Shown here one piece after another: positions 44,101-50,799 of a stretch of DNA of 56,699 bases. The stretch's first letter is position 1; the number at the start of each line of letters is the position of its first letter. The stretch is from positions 1 through 56,699 of IMG/VR virus record IMGVR_UViG_3300044731_000819; one strand, 5' to 3'. The DNA comes from a virus. Both the position numbers and the translations under genes were made by a program. The notes beneath the pieces were generated by a model. It was not told the origin of the DNA, searched no databases, and was given only the letters and a program-made list of their open reading frames with translations.

Positions 44101-46222
44101 TTTTCCAACTTAATGAACCTCCTCTTGATGTATTTCTATACGTGTAAATTGGTTCAGGTCTTCCTAAAATTTCAGTAGCGTCAAATCTTGGTGAAATAGT
44201 TTCACTGAAACTTAAATCATATGGTGGGAACCACATAACTCTACCTCCATTTGGACCTCTTTCACATACAGGTAAATCATCATATGTAAATCCAGGTCTG
44301 TTTGATGTTCTCCAAGCCAAATTCTCAATTGAGAACATATATTTTTTAACTTTATTATCAATAATATTTGTAGAACCCGGATTTCTTAAAGGCGCGATAT
44401 TCAAATTATATGTGTTGTCAATAATTGAATATGTAAATTTTCTTCCTGATGTTGTAATACCATCAGTCTTTTGTAAATCATTATATGTGTAGTATGGAGT
44501 GTCTTTAGCAAATACTCTACAATACTCAACCCCACCTCCGTGTTGGTTGGTCGCAGCGTCATAAGTGTAACTAACAACTCTTGAACCTTTTGTTAATTCT
44601 CTGTAACCATCGTGAAATACTTTAGATAATTGGTTGATTGCGTTACCAACGTGACCCAATCTTTCAGCACCTGCAGGTGTTGAATCCAACAATCTCTGGG
44701 TATTATCTAATATACTTCCATTTTTAAAATTAATATTTGTTGAGTTAAAACTTCCATCAAACTGACCGCTAATCTGATTAAATTCGGGGTCTTGATTTGC
44801 AGAAAAATCTCCTCCAACTTTGGCACCAAAACCAGGATTATTATAACCTTGTGATGTCCAAACAAACCCACCCGCAATACCTCCCGCATTAATTGTTGCA
44901 GTTCCATTTAAACCAAATTTAAAGTTTTGGTTTTCCCCCTCATATAACTTACCCATCGCGTCGGGTCCGATAACAGGTGATTTTACTTGTTGTCCTACTG
45001 AATTTGTCGGTAATTGTCCAGGTGGTGAAAATATATCAGAAGGTTCTGAATTATTTTGTCCAATATAAAAATCTGATACAGGTCCTTCTTCACCATCTGT
45101 TAATCTTTCAATAATTTCTAAAAGACCTCTACCAATGTTTCTTGCTAAACCTCTATTATATCTTGGTTTATATTTGTTATAATCAATGTTATTGAAAAGA
45201 GTTGACCTTTGCCCCTGTCCCGTGTTACTTAAAAATACTTGTGAATAGTTTGTACTTGTATCTAAACTTCCAAATATAGTTCTTGGGTCTCTACCACCCG
45301 CAAATGCTGAAACAATTTGATTCGCCGCAGTTGGTCTCCACTGAGCCATATCCTCATCAAAATAATCTCCAGGTATTGGCGATGCAGGGAAATATGTTCC
45401 CGATAATTTCAATAAGAAATTTGCCGCAAAATCTATTGGATTTTCGGGAACTGTAATTGAATAATTCTTTTCAATTAATGGAATTCTTCCACTTGCAACT
45501 TGAGCCAACGCAACAGGGTCACTTAACGCTTCAGATAAATTTTCTCTACCAAAAGTGTTTCTTTCTATCTCCCTATCAATCCTATATTGTAATGCGTCTT
45601 TAAGAAAAGTCGCACCCAATTGAGCTAACTGACTATCTTGAGTTATTGACCCGTCACTTCCCTGTGGATTACTATCAAATAAAATAGTATATGGAGTATA
45701 CGATGAAGGTAAAAAACTAACAGGTGTCGGATTTGCGTAAAATGAAAATGTTGGGACAAACTGTAAATTATTAATTTGTTCTAAAAATACCTCATCAAAT
45801 GAATATTTGTTTAATGCGGGTATATTTTGTTCCGCAGTTACTTGAGCGTAATTTGGCCATCCTTGTCCCACCAAACTTTGTTCAGGTAAGGAAGCGTCCA
45901 TCACATTATATTCACCAGCATTAGAGTTTTGAACTAATGGTAATGATTGTGTAATTGTTACACCATATCCACCTTCAGGACCATATTCATTAAGAACATA
46001 TAATCCATGATATTGTGGGGGAACTAAGTTTGATGGTGGGTCAGCAATTAAACTATCAGGTGAATCAATAACTGAAAAATTACTCTGAACATATTCAAAG
46101 TTTTGTTGAGCAACTGGTGGTGTATATGAACCTGCAACAGTATAAGGTTGTAGATTTCTAACAACTAAACCATTCCTAAATGTTTCAGTATTGAAAAACG
46201 ATAATGGGCTATCTATTGGCAT
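41180..46222 (-). CDS. Giant baseplate/hub protein with OmpA/MotB-like domain
   Basis: 1680 residues. The N-terminal ~650 residues are Pro/Asn/Gly-rich, with a repeating NP-x-F style and no recognised domain. About residues 655-745 have a beta module (VMWFPPYDLSFSE, then LGRPEPIYTYRNTSRGGSL, VVDHPSVL). At about 865-975 a typical OmpA/MotB peptidoglycan-binding fold is visible: helix YNAKIEKDFQKEIVELI, strand KINKITITMAGSA, helix DWLSKRRINSVLQYL, then a final strand IVIKQEP. A Pro/Gly linker (about 1030-1070) follows, and the last 600 residues resemble a further structural module. It begins the operon with gp53 and the 2174-residue protein, directly after the tape measure. A hub or central spike-surrounding role is inferred. 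Confidence 0.65.
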   Translation of the reverse strand: MPIDSPLSFFNTETFRNGLVVRNLQPYTVAGSYTPPVAQQNFEYVQSNFSVIDSPDSLIADPPSNLVPPQYHGLYVLNEYGPEGGYGVTITQSLPLVQNSNAGEYNVMDASLPEQSLVGQGWPNYAQVTAEQNIPALNKYSFDEVFLEQINNLQFVPTFSFYANPTPVSFLPSSYTPYTILFDSNPQGSDGSITQDSQLAQLGATFLKDALQYRIDREIERNTFGRENLSEALSDPVALAQVASGRIPLIEKNYSITVPENPIDFAANFLLKLSGTYFPASPIPGDYFDEDMAQWRPTAANQIVSAFAGGRDPRTIFGSLDTSTNYSQVFLSNTGQGQRSTLFNNIDYNKYKPRYNRGLARNIGRGLLEIIERLTDGEEGPVSDFYIGQNNSEPSDIFSPPGQLPTNSVGQQVKSPVIGPDAMGKLYEGENQNFKFGLNGTATINAGGIAGGFVWTSQGYNNPGFGAKVGGDFSANQDPEFNQISGQFDGSFNSTNINFKNGSILDNTQRLLDSTPAGAERLGHVGNAINQLSKVFHDGYRELTKGSRVVSYTYDAATNQHGGGVEYCRVFAKDTPYYTYNDLQKTDGITTSGRKFTYSIIDNTYNLNIAPLRNPGSTNIIDNKVKKYMFSIENLAWRTSNRPGFTYDDLPVCERGPNGGRVMWFPPYDLSFSETISPRFDATEILGRPEPIYTYRNTSRGGSLSWKMVVDHPSVLNTITNKILQNESNVERVNSIVDSFFAGCLKYDLYELARRFTTIPTRDLFTYQQIITNPAINADQLAQVAGEAGITTSDDPSKVIVGNEGTNGTNAGNGTSTPGNTNTSGGFPEFKNKWINLGWYFHNDIPGPKQIGNPNPSQTWDVTYTAYIGMKSQYQANGGSATNKEEIANTFTNVIEYNAKIEKDFQKEIVELITKNPKINKITITMAGSASAPQTKTYNDWLSKRRINSVLQYLAKNPDLNKWINGETKKIVIKQEPQGETAVNVKALENGSTSSSVNCTDEDVPTSINYNKIYSRPAMWCRRAAITNIEIDGEPGGGDPSETPGEGTPGTGPDIVPYDGSRRIPNPFNPIITPPTITTTQKIKDGISKKVLRDLLSECDYFTAIQGENPMIYDSIKQKLKYFTPAFHSMTPEGLNSRLTFLNQCSRPGDTIPTIGTDGKPKYNAATNTAFGAPPVLILRIGDFYNTRIIPTSINITYEPVYDFNPEGIGFQPMIAKIQMGFNFVGGSGLKEPIDTLQNALSFNYYANTEIFDERAEWTDDSFKKLDEDLVKKILDDRGETSGSTIIQNAVQNNGGTFIGVQETREALPESTGGTINYKEFMNNLSATCQNYISTIIGRLTDFKTPYNGTILQIFGKDRLYSKGTAKIGENSVNVEIFGKPDQIQIVLDEWFNSSIKETKQEDLSWQIAFKNGPTGISRSDRLKIYQNIITYLENYKNNFTTDITKIIQGVCESQEALVVNMEKADFVNEKHDGQIKSDQSVEILDISGTPITTQALLNPFMVAANTYEQLVNDYQELVNVLNGFYASLKDVGLLPSDSFDINGTLGFPDPFTNSDAKFLTLMDPVFRDDAKKKEFLDAAVKNTSSPEAIKGTLTEYIITRYYEYALPYIKNVDTLITDWKTKYEQQYTKIEGDKTLERKFDYSVIASPSEDLQTKLRNIYLTGNSNEDKQSFNGKHKFN

Positions 46223-46228
46223 ACATTA

Positions 46229-46235
46229 ATAAATA
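46229..46235 (-). promoter_or_regulatory. TATTTAT late-promoter candidate (hub operon)
   Basis: Exact heptamer on the minus strand in the 36-base gap after the tape measure gene, six bases before the ATG at 46222. Confidence 0.5.
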
Positions 46236-46258
46236 CTAACCATATAATTTTATACAAA

Positions 46259-48211
46259 TTATCCTTCAGTTTTAGTTAAAAACTTTTCAAGTGTCGGTAC
46301 AAAATCGGCTAAAAATCCTTGTGATAACATATAGTCTTTAAACCAACCCTCAACACCTGAAAACTTATGTTCAATTTCAACTTTACCAGCAGCAGTAACT
46401 GTACTATTTATCGGTGTTGTTATATTTTCAGGATTTGTTGGTATATTTGGTGAAGCTAAAACTTTATCGTCTTTATCTGTAAAATAACTTCCTTTTGGTC
46501 CTGAAATTAATAATCCTCCTTGGGAATCTATTAAACCATCCTGTAATTGAATTCCTGAAATAGTATTTTCTAAAAATTTAATTACAGACAAGACATTTTC
46601 TTTTGACAACTGAAGGTTATTTTCTAATGATGGATTTTGAGTAAATGCTTCTTTTTGTTTACCGGCATAAATGTCACCAAATTTTGACATTTGTTCAGAC
46701 CTTTCTTTCAGTTCCCCTTTAATCAATGAACCAAAATCGGCACTAGCCTCATCAATAGTTTTTTCTTTCTTTTTTACTTTATCAATTAAATCAGTTAAAG
46801 CGTCATTCAATAAATCAAATTCACCTCTTAATTTTTTAGTTCCCCCTTTACCAAATATCGCTTCATCAGCAGCTAAAGTCGCGGGTAAAATTGTCCCTTC
46901 GGCAAACTTTGATATTTGCCCCCCTATTTTAGATGATGCAGCTGCGAAGGCAGGTCTTCCAGCAATAAGATTTGCAACATTTGCAATATTTGTTAATGAC
47001 TTATTTGCCTGCCATAAAAGTTGTTCGGAAGTTTTTTGTCCAGCCTTTTGGGCTTCTTTCATCATATCTAAATCTGCGGGTTCTAAAGAATCAATCGCCT
47101 TTGTCACATTATCACCTAACTTTTCATCATAGACTTCAATTTCATATTTACCTGTCTTATCGTTAAATTGAGACATATTAGCTATCAATTTTCTTGTATC
47201 CTCATTTGCAAATTCGGACGCATCGGGAAATTTAATTTGACTTAATTTTCTATCTAAATCTAATGCGTTCATACCCATTTTTGCAAATTCTTCAGCTCCA
47301 ATTCCTAAAGTTTTCGCAACTTCTCTAATTTGTCTTTGAGCCCCAGGCATTACTTTAAATCTTTTTTGTTTTTCATCAAATTCAACAAATTGTTTTGATA
47401 ATTCAATAAGATTTGATTGGAGAGCTTCTGGGTCATTTTCAGCCATATTCATCAAAGAAATTGGGTCTAATAACCCTGTAATTTGTACCCCCATTCTTTG
47501 TAATCCGGCAGCCATTTCAACCGCTTGTTGTGGGTCAAATAGTTTCTCCGCAATTGCTAAGGTATCTTTAATATTTGCCTTAACCATAATGGCTTCGGTT
47601 GCCATTTTAGACATTCCCTGAACTCCATTATCAAAATTATACATATTAAGTTTAGCAGTATTAGATGAAATTTCTTTCATCACTTCGCCAGCAACAACTC
47701 CAGTTCCTAATGAAGTATCTAAAACTTTTTTAATGTTCTCAACAACCCCTTGAGACGTAAATCCTAAATTTTTAAAAGTTTCATAATTTTTAACTCCAGC
47801 CTCCGCAGCGGATTGACCCATCGCTCGGGTTAATTCCCCCGTAACTAATAATTCTTTAGATTGTTCCGCCCTTAATAAAGTACTAGTTTTTTCAAATCCT
47901 GTTATTTTTTCAGATAAATTTGCAACATCAGTAAGAGTGAATCCAAATTTTTCAGATTGTATTTTCGCATCAATTATGTTCTGTTTAGCTCTTTCTCCAT
48001 AGACATCCAAACCACCCATAATTTTATTGTAATTACTAGCAATACCTTCCAGTTGGCTAGCAATATTAGTAAAACTAGTGAGCATACTCCCATTAACAAT
48101 ATTATATGTAGTATATAAATTTTCTAATGCCGTTGTGGCATCACTTAATGGGTCTTTTAAGTTAAATTGTTTTTCTTGTTGTTCCCTTTTTTCTTCTTTT
48201 TGAAATAACAT
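46259..48211 (-). CDS. Tape measure protein
   Basis: 650 residues, predominantly helical with long Ala/Lys/Glu/Gln-rich segments, as in tape measure proteins that fill the tube and set its length. Recognisable helical stretches are TALENLYTTYNIVNGSMLTSF, GLDVYGERAKQNIIDAKIQ, and a central MAAGLQRMGVQITGLLDPISLMN. The C-terminal part holds a glycine-rich loop (QGGLLISGPKGSYFTD) and a final helix with GFLADFVPTLEKFLTKTE. At about 0.15 nm per residue it would measure roughly 97 nm of tail. It follows the gp26-like/chaperone-type genes, as is usual for tail assembly operons, and precedes the hub genes. No lytic domain seen. Confidence 0.8.
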   Translation of the reverse strand: MLFQKEEKREQQEKQFNLKDPLSDATTALENLYTTYNIVNGSMLTSFTNIASQLEGIASNYNKIMGGLDVYGERAKQNIIDAKIQSEKFGFTLTDVANLSEKITGFEKTSTLLRAEQSKELLVTGELTRAMGQSAAEAGVKNYETFKNLGFTSQGVVENIKKVLDTSLGTGVVAGEVMKEISSNTAKLNMYNFDNGVQGMSKMATEAIMVKANIKDTLAIAEKLFDPQQAVEMAAGLQRMGVQITGLLDPISLMNMAENDPEALQSNLIELSKQFVEFDEKQKRFKVMPGAQRQIREVAKTLGIGAEEFAKMGMNALDLDRKLSQIKFPDASEFANEDTRKLIANMSQFNDKTGKYEIEVYDEKLGDNVTKAIDSLEPADLDMMKEAQKAGQKTSEQLLWQANKSLTNIANVANLIAGRPAFAAASSKIGGQISKFAEGTILPATLAADEAIFGKGGTKKLRGEFDLLNDALTDLIDKVKKKEKTIDEASADFGSLIKGELKERSEQMSKFGDIYAGKQKEAFTQNPSLENNLQLSKENVLSVIKFLENTISGIQLQDGLIDSQGGLLISGPKGSYFTDKDDKVLASPNIPTNPENITTPINSTVTAAGKVEIEHKFSGVEGWFKDYMLSQGFLADFVPTLEKFLTKTEG

Positions 48212-48225
48212 ATTGAGTCTTTAAC

Positions 48226-48232
48226 ATAAATA
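48226..48232 (-). promoter_or_regulatory. TATTTAT late-promoter candidate (tape measure)
   Basis: Exact heptamer on the minus strand, 14 bases before the tape measure ATG. Confidence 0.5.
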
Positions 48233-48246
48233 TTTAATCCACTATT

Positions 48247-48429
48247 TTATTTGGTAGTAGTTTCTTCAATTAATTTGTCCAATAAAAATTTACGAGTGCT
48301 GATTGGCATCAAAAGAAAATCAGAATAGGAAACATTTAAATATTTAGCTAAATAATAAAACTCAAGTTCTCTTCCTTGTCTATACTCAGAAGAAAGGACG
48401 AAAAAACTCCACCCCAAAGAGAATATCGG
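48247..48429 (-). CDS. +1-frame extension of the gp26-like protein (tail-assembly chaperone T-type)
   Basis: Open frame overlapping the end of the gp26-like gene, without any usable start: the first ATG (48309) would leave only 20 residues. From the putative shift site it reads VLSSEYRQGRELEFYYLAKY, then LNVSYSDFLLMPISTRKFLL, and ends EETTTK. It has the look of real protein (amphipathic helices, conserved-type LNVSYSDFLLMP core) and fills the otherwise empty gap ahead of the tape measure. Expression is best explained by a +1 shift at TTTTTTC (48400-48406), giving a 295-residue fusion of 245 residues of the gp26-like protein and 50 from this frame. This layout, a short protein plus frameshifted longer form just upstream of the tape measure, is the hallmark of tail assembly chaperones (lambda G/GT, P2 E/E'). 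T4 genes 26 and 51 are also adjacent. Confidence 0.7.
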   Translation of the reverse strand, partial: PIFSLGWSFFVLSSEYRQGRELEFYYLAKYLNVSYSDFLLMPISTRKFLLDKLIEETTTK

Positions 48430-49135
48430 CTACGACCTCTTTTCCTGACGGGGCTATAATTGTCTGGGTTAATTCCAATCTTGGCTCATTTTCAAACATA
48501 AATTGTCTAATATGTTTTGAATCCATAATTGGCATAGTTTCAATATGCTTAGACATTTGTTCTCTATCTCTAATACCATCAATTTCAACTATCATTTTAG
48601 ATAATCTAATGGTTTGTCTTGGCGCAACCCTACCTGCGGGAAATGATTCAACAATTCTATCAATTTCATTATTGTCACCCAATGTTAAAGGTTTTAATTT
48701 AACAATAGAGCCACTTTTAGGTAATTTTGTTTCAAATAAACCTTCTTCATTTGGTTCGTGTAAAGTGTCTTTGTTATAAAGTTCAGTTAAAAATATTGAT
48801 GTTGAAAACTCTTTTCCTGTTTCAGGGTCAGTAGCCTTAACATTATACTCAGGACCAAATGATGTATTTCTTAAAAATATCATAATTGCCTCAACATCAC
48901 CATTTAATAAATCTTCAGGTCGTATATCTGGTTCATATATTTTACTTCTTAATAAAGAAATCATTAAATTTTCTCTGTTATTTTGAGCTAATAAAATATT
49001 TTCATCGGAAGCGGTTAAATAACCAACTTTGACACTCTTCTTTTTATTTGCATAGAATTTACCCTTTGACGGTAGTGGTACAACGTCATGAGGTAAGTTA
49101 AAGTTCATTTGCCCATATTGACTAACTTGGTCCAT
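48386..49135 (-). CDS. gp26-like baseplate/tail assembly protein (short form)
   Basis: 249 residues of the type annotated as T4 gp26/base-plate assembly protein. The N-terminus carries FNLPHDVVPLPSKGKFYANKKK and VKVGYLTASDENILLAQNN, followed by a conserved-looking helical body (LLRSKIYEPDIRPEDLLNGDVEAIMIFLRNTSFG). A second region has KPLTLGDNNEIDRIVESFPAG. The last residues GVEFFRPFF then stop, while the +1 frame continues as the extension described separately. It lies two genes before the hub and directly before the tape measure, as expected for a chaperone that coats the tape measure before tube growth. It starts 23 bases after the zinc-finger microprotein. Confidence 0.75.
   Translation of the reverse strand: MDQVSQYGQMNFNLPHDVVPLPSKGKFYANKKKSVKVGYLTASDENILLAQNNRENLMISLLRSKIYEPDIRPEDLLNGDVEAIMIFLRNTSFGPEYNVKATDPETGKEFSTSIFLTELYNKDTLHEPNEEGLFETKLPKSGSIVKLKPLTLGDNNEIDRIVESFPAGRVAPRQTIRLSKMIVEIDGIRDREQMSKHIETMPIMDSKHIRQFMFENEPRLELTQTIIAPSGKEVVADILFGVEFFRPFF
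48400..48406 (-). other. Putative +1 frameshift site TTTTTTC
   Basis: On the minus strand the end of the gp26-like gene reads GAG TTT TTT CGT. A peptidyl Phe-tRNA on the second TTT can re-pair with TTC one base downstream, its cognate codon, and continue GTC CTT TCT TCT GAG into the extension. Frame 0 ends at TGA five codons later. Confidence 0.55.
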
Positions 49136-49158
49136 AGTATTTTTTATTATAAAATAAA

Positions 49159-49293
49159 TTATTTAGAAGATAAATCAATCTTATTTTCTTTTTTGTTGTG
49201 TCTATTTTCAAATTCTTCTTGGGTTTCAAACACTTTACCACAAGTTGGACACACAAAATCTGTATTACCTGAAAAAAAAAGTTCCATACACAT
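49159..49293 (-). CDS. Zinc-finger-like microprotein
   Basis: 44 residues from the ATG at 49291-49293, or 42 residues from the in-frame ATG at 49285-49287. The middle is DFVCPTCGKVFETQEEFENRH, the CxxC-x12-H half of a C2H2 finger, but the usual second His is absent (HNKKENK follows), so zinc binding may be incomplete or use another ligand. The rest is charged, ending KIDLSSK. A TATTTAT heptamer lies 21 bases upstream of the ATG, and the gp26-like gene follows after 23 bases, so it heads the tail assembly operon. It could be a small DNA- or protein-binding regulator. Confidence 0.6.
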   Translation of the reverse strand: MCMELFFSGNTDFVCPTCGKVFETQEEFENRHNKKENKIDLSSK

Positions 49294-49314
49294 AAGTATA
49301 TGAAACCAATTTTT

Positions 49315-49325
49315 ATAAATAAATA
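49315..49325 (-). promoter_or_regulatory. TATTTAT late-promoter candidate, two overlapping copies (zinc-finger/gp26 operon)
   Basis: TATTTATTTAT on the minus strand contains two overlapping heptamers, in the gap downstream of the tail tube gene. Confidence 0.5.
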
Positions 49326-49332
49326 ATAAATT

Positions 49333-49821
49333 TTAGTATACTAAGATACAACGGTCAGGTCTTAAAGTCGCTGAGATAGTTGCAATAGCATCTTGAGAAT
49401 AACTCAAACTATCAAAATTAACATTTGTTAAGAATGTTCCTTGTAGAATCCATTTCTCAACAACAACACCTGTTGGGTCTAACAATTCCAAATCAATGTC
49501 TTTCTTATAACCCGCAGCGTATCCCATACGTCCTGTTACAGACTCTGCGTGTAAACGAACCCATTCCATCAATGCTTGAGCCGCTGAAGGTCCAATTGGG
49601 TCACGGAACTTAACATTAATTTCATTCCAAGTGAATCTACCAGCTACATAAGTTGACGTATTCAAAAATTGAATTTCAGTCGAGTTTATTTTAATATTAG
49701 GTCTGGACGTAGATTCAACGAACCATTCATTAATTCCTAATGATGAAGGAAATCTTAATATAAATCGGTTCTGTCTTTTGGGTTCGTACGGAACCGGCAT
49801 TTTCATCAGTAAATCTGCCAT
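49333..49821 (-). CDS. gp19: Tail tube protein gp19-like
   Basis: 162 residues, nearly the same length as T4 gp19 (163). The sequence MPVPYEPKRQNRFILRFPSSLGINEWFVESTSRP is the typical start of T4-like tube proteins. Then YVAGRFTWNEINVKFRDPIGPSAAQALMEWVRLHAESVTGRMGYAAGYKKDIDLELLDPTGVVVEKW gives the characteristic G/D-x-A-A-Q-x-L/I and D-P-x-G-x-V-x-E-x-W pattern. It would polymerise into the inner tube through which DNA passes. It has a TATTTAT heptamer upstream and lies after the HAD gene of the sheath operon. Confidence 0.92.
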   Translation of the reverse strand: MADLLMKMPVPYEPKRQNRFILRFPSSLGINEWFVESTSRPNIKINSTEIQFLNTSTYVAGRFTWNEINVKFRDPIGPSAAQALMEWVRLHAESVTGRMGYAAGYKKDIDLELLDPTGVVVEKWILQGTFLTNVNFDSLSYSQDAIATISATLRPDRCILVY

Positions 49822-49853
49822 TTTTTTTAATTTTTAATTTTGTTTTATTGCTT

Positions 49854-49860
49854 ATAAATA
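49854..49860 (-). promoter_or_regulatory. TATTTAT late-promoter candidate (tail tube)
   Basis: Exact heptamer on the minus strand, 32 bases upstream of the gp19 ATG. Confidence 0.5.
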
Positions 49861-49912
49861 GTCGTGTTTATATTTTTTTCTATTTACTTTCATTATTTTT
49901 AATCTAAACTTC

Positions 49913-49931
49913 TACTAGTCCAGTTCTAGTA
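49913..49931 (-). terminator. Weak hairpin after the HAD gene
   Basis: TACTAG (49913-49918) and CTAGTA (49926-49931) can pair over a 7-base loop directly after the stop at 49936. There is no T tract, so it may be a processing site or chance. Confidence 0.3.
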
Positions 49932-49935
49932 CTAA

Positions 49936-50799
49936 TTAATTAATTCTTTTTTTATCTCCTGATTGAGTAGAATAAACTTTAACTCCTGGTTCATCACCAA
50001 ATTCTTTATTAAACATTTCTACGTTCTTAGGGTCATCATCAGAAACACCTAGTTGAAATTCAGGTATAAAGGAATTAGATATATCATTTTTAATTAATGC
50101 TTTTGTACTTAATTCTATTGCTAAATCTCTGCAATATTCTAAAAAATTCCTAAATGCAATTTTCTTTAATTCCTCAGGATTGGCAGCGGAACCTTCTCCG
50201 TAAGTTACGGGGTGGAATTTACACAATCCTAAATACTCCCAAATTAATTCAATATCCTCTCTATCTTGTAAATCAAAAAGTTGTCTATATCTTTTTAAAT
50301 TACTAATACATTGGTTCATATTGATACCGTCTCTACCTGAAAGGATTAGTTCATAACAAGCTTCTTTAAGTGTGTCAGGGTTATGTCCTCTAGCAGTAAT
50401 TATTGAAAATATTGAACCTCCATTTATACATTCCACAAAATCATTCCAAGCCGGACCTGTTGGAGCCATTAATGAATCTATTAAAAATTTTTCATCACCT
50501 TCAGTTCCAAAATCACGAAACATATTTTTAGCAAAATCAACAATAGTATGTCCTTTATATGAGAAAGGTTCTTTACCTACCCTACTTCTATAACGTGCAA
50601 AATCCTTTGTAGACATTCCAATTTCTTCACCATCTTCATCTAAAACATAGATTACCGTTGGCATATACATTAGATTATCATCCCAGTCGAATGCGTAGTA
50701 TTTTAAAGAAGGAACCCCTTCCTCCGATACTGTTTCTAGTAGTCGGAGGATAAGGGTGTCCAATTGTGTTTCACTTAAATTCATATTAGATATTGTCAA
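49936..50799 (-). CDS. HAD-superfamily phosphatase-like protein
   Basis: 287 residues. HAD landmarks are in order: motif I YYAFDWDDNLMYMPT with D38 and D40, motif II SIFSIITARGHNPDTL, then a conserved Lys-bearing region, and motif IV-like LGVSDDDPKNVEMF. The protein should be a cytoplasmic phosphohydrolase; substrate unknown. It lies between sheath and tube genes, which is unusual for an enzyme, and is co-transcribed with the sheath: the long start (50799) overlaps the sheath end by 14 bases, while ATG 50784 (TAATATG) would follow the stop directly. A role in nucleotide or modified-DNA metabolism is as likely as one in tail assembly. The C-terminus is basic (QSGDKKRIN). Confidence 0.7.
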   Translation of the reverse strand: MTISNMNLSETQLDTLILRLLETVSEEGVPSLKYYAFDWDDNLMYMPTVIYVLDEDGEEIGMSTKDFARYRSRVGKEPFSYKGHTIVDFAKNMFRDFGTEGDEKFLIDSLMAPTGPAWNDFVECINGGSIFSIITARGHNPDTLKEACYELILSGRDGINMNQCISNLKRYRQLFDLQDREDIELIWEYLGLCKFHPVTYGEGSAANPEELKKIAFRNFLEYCRDLAIELSTKALIKNDISNSFIPEFQLGVSDDDPKNVEMFNKEFGDEPGVKVYSTQSGDKKRIN

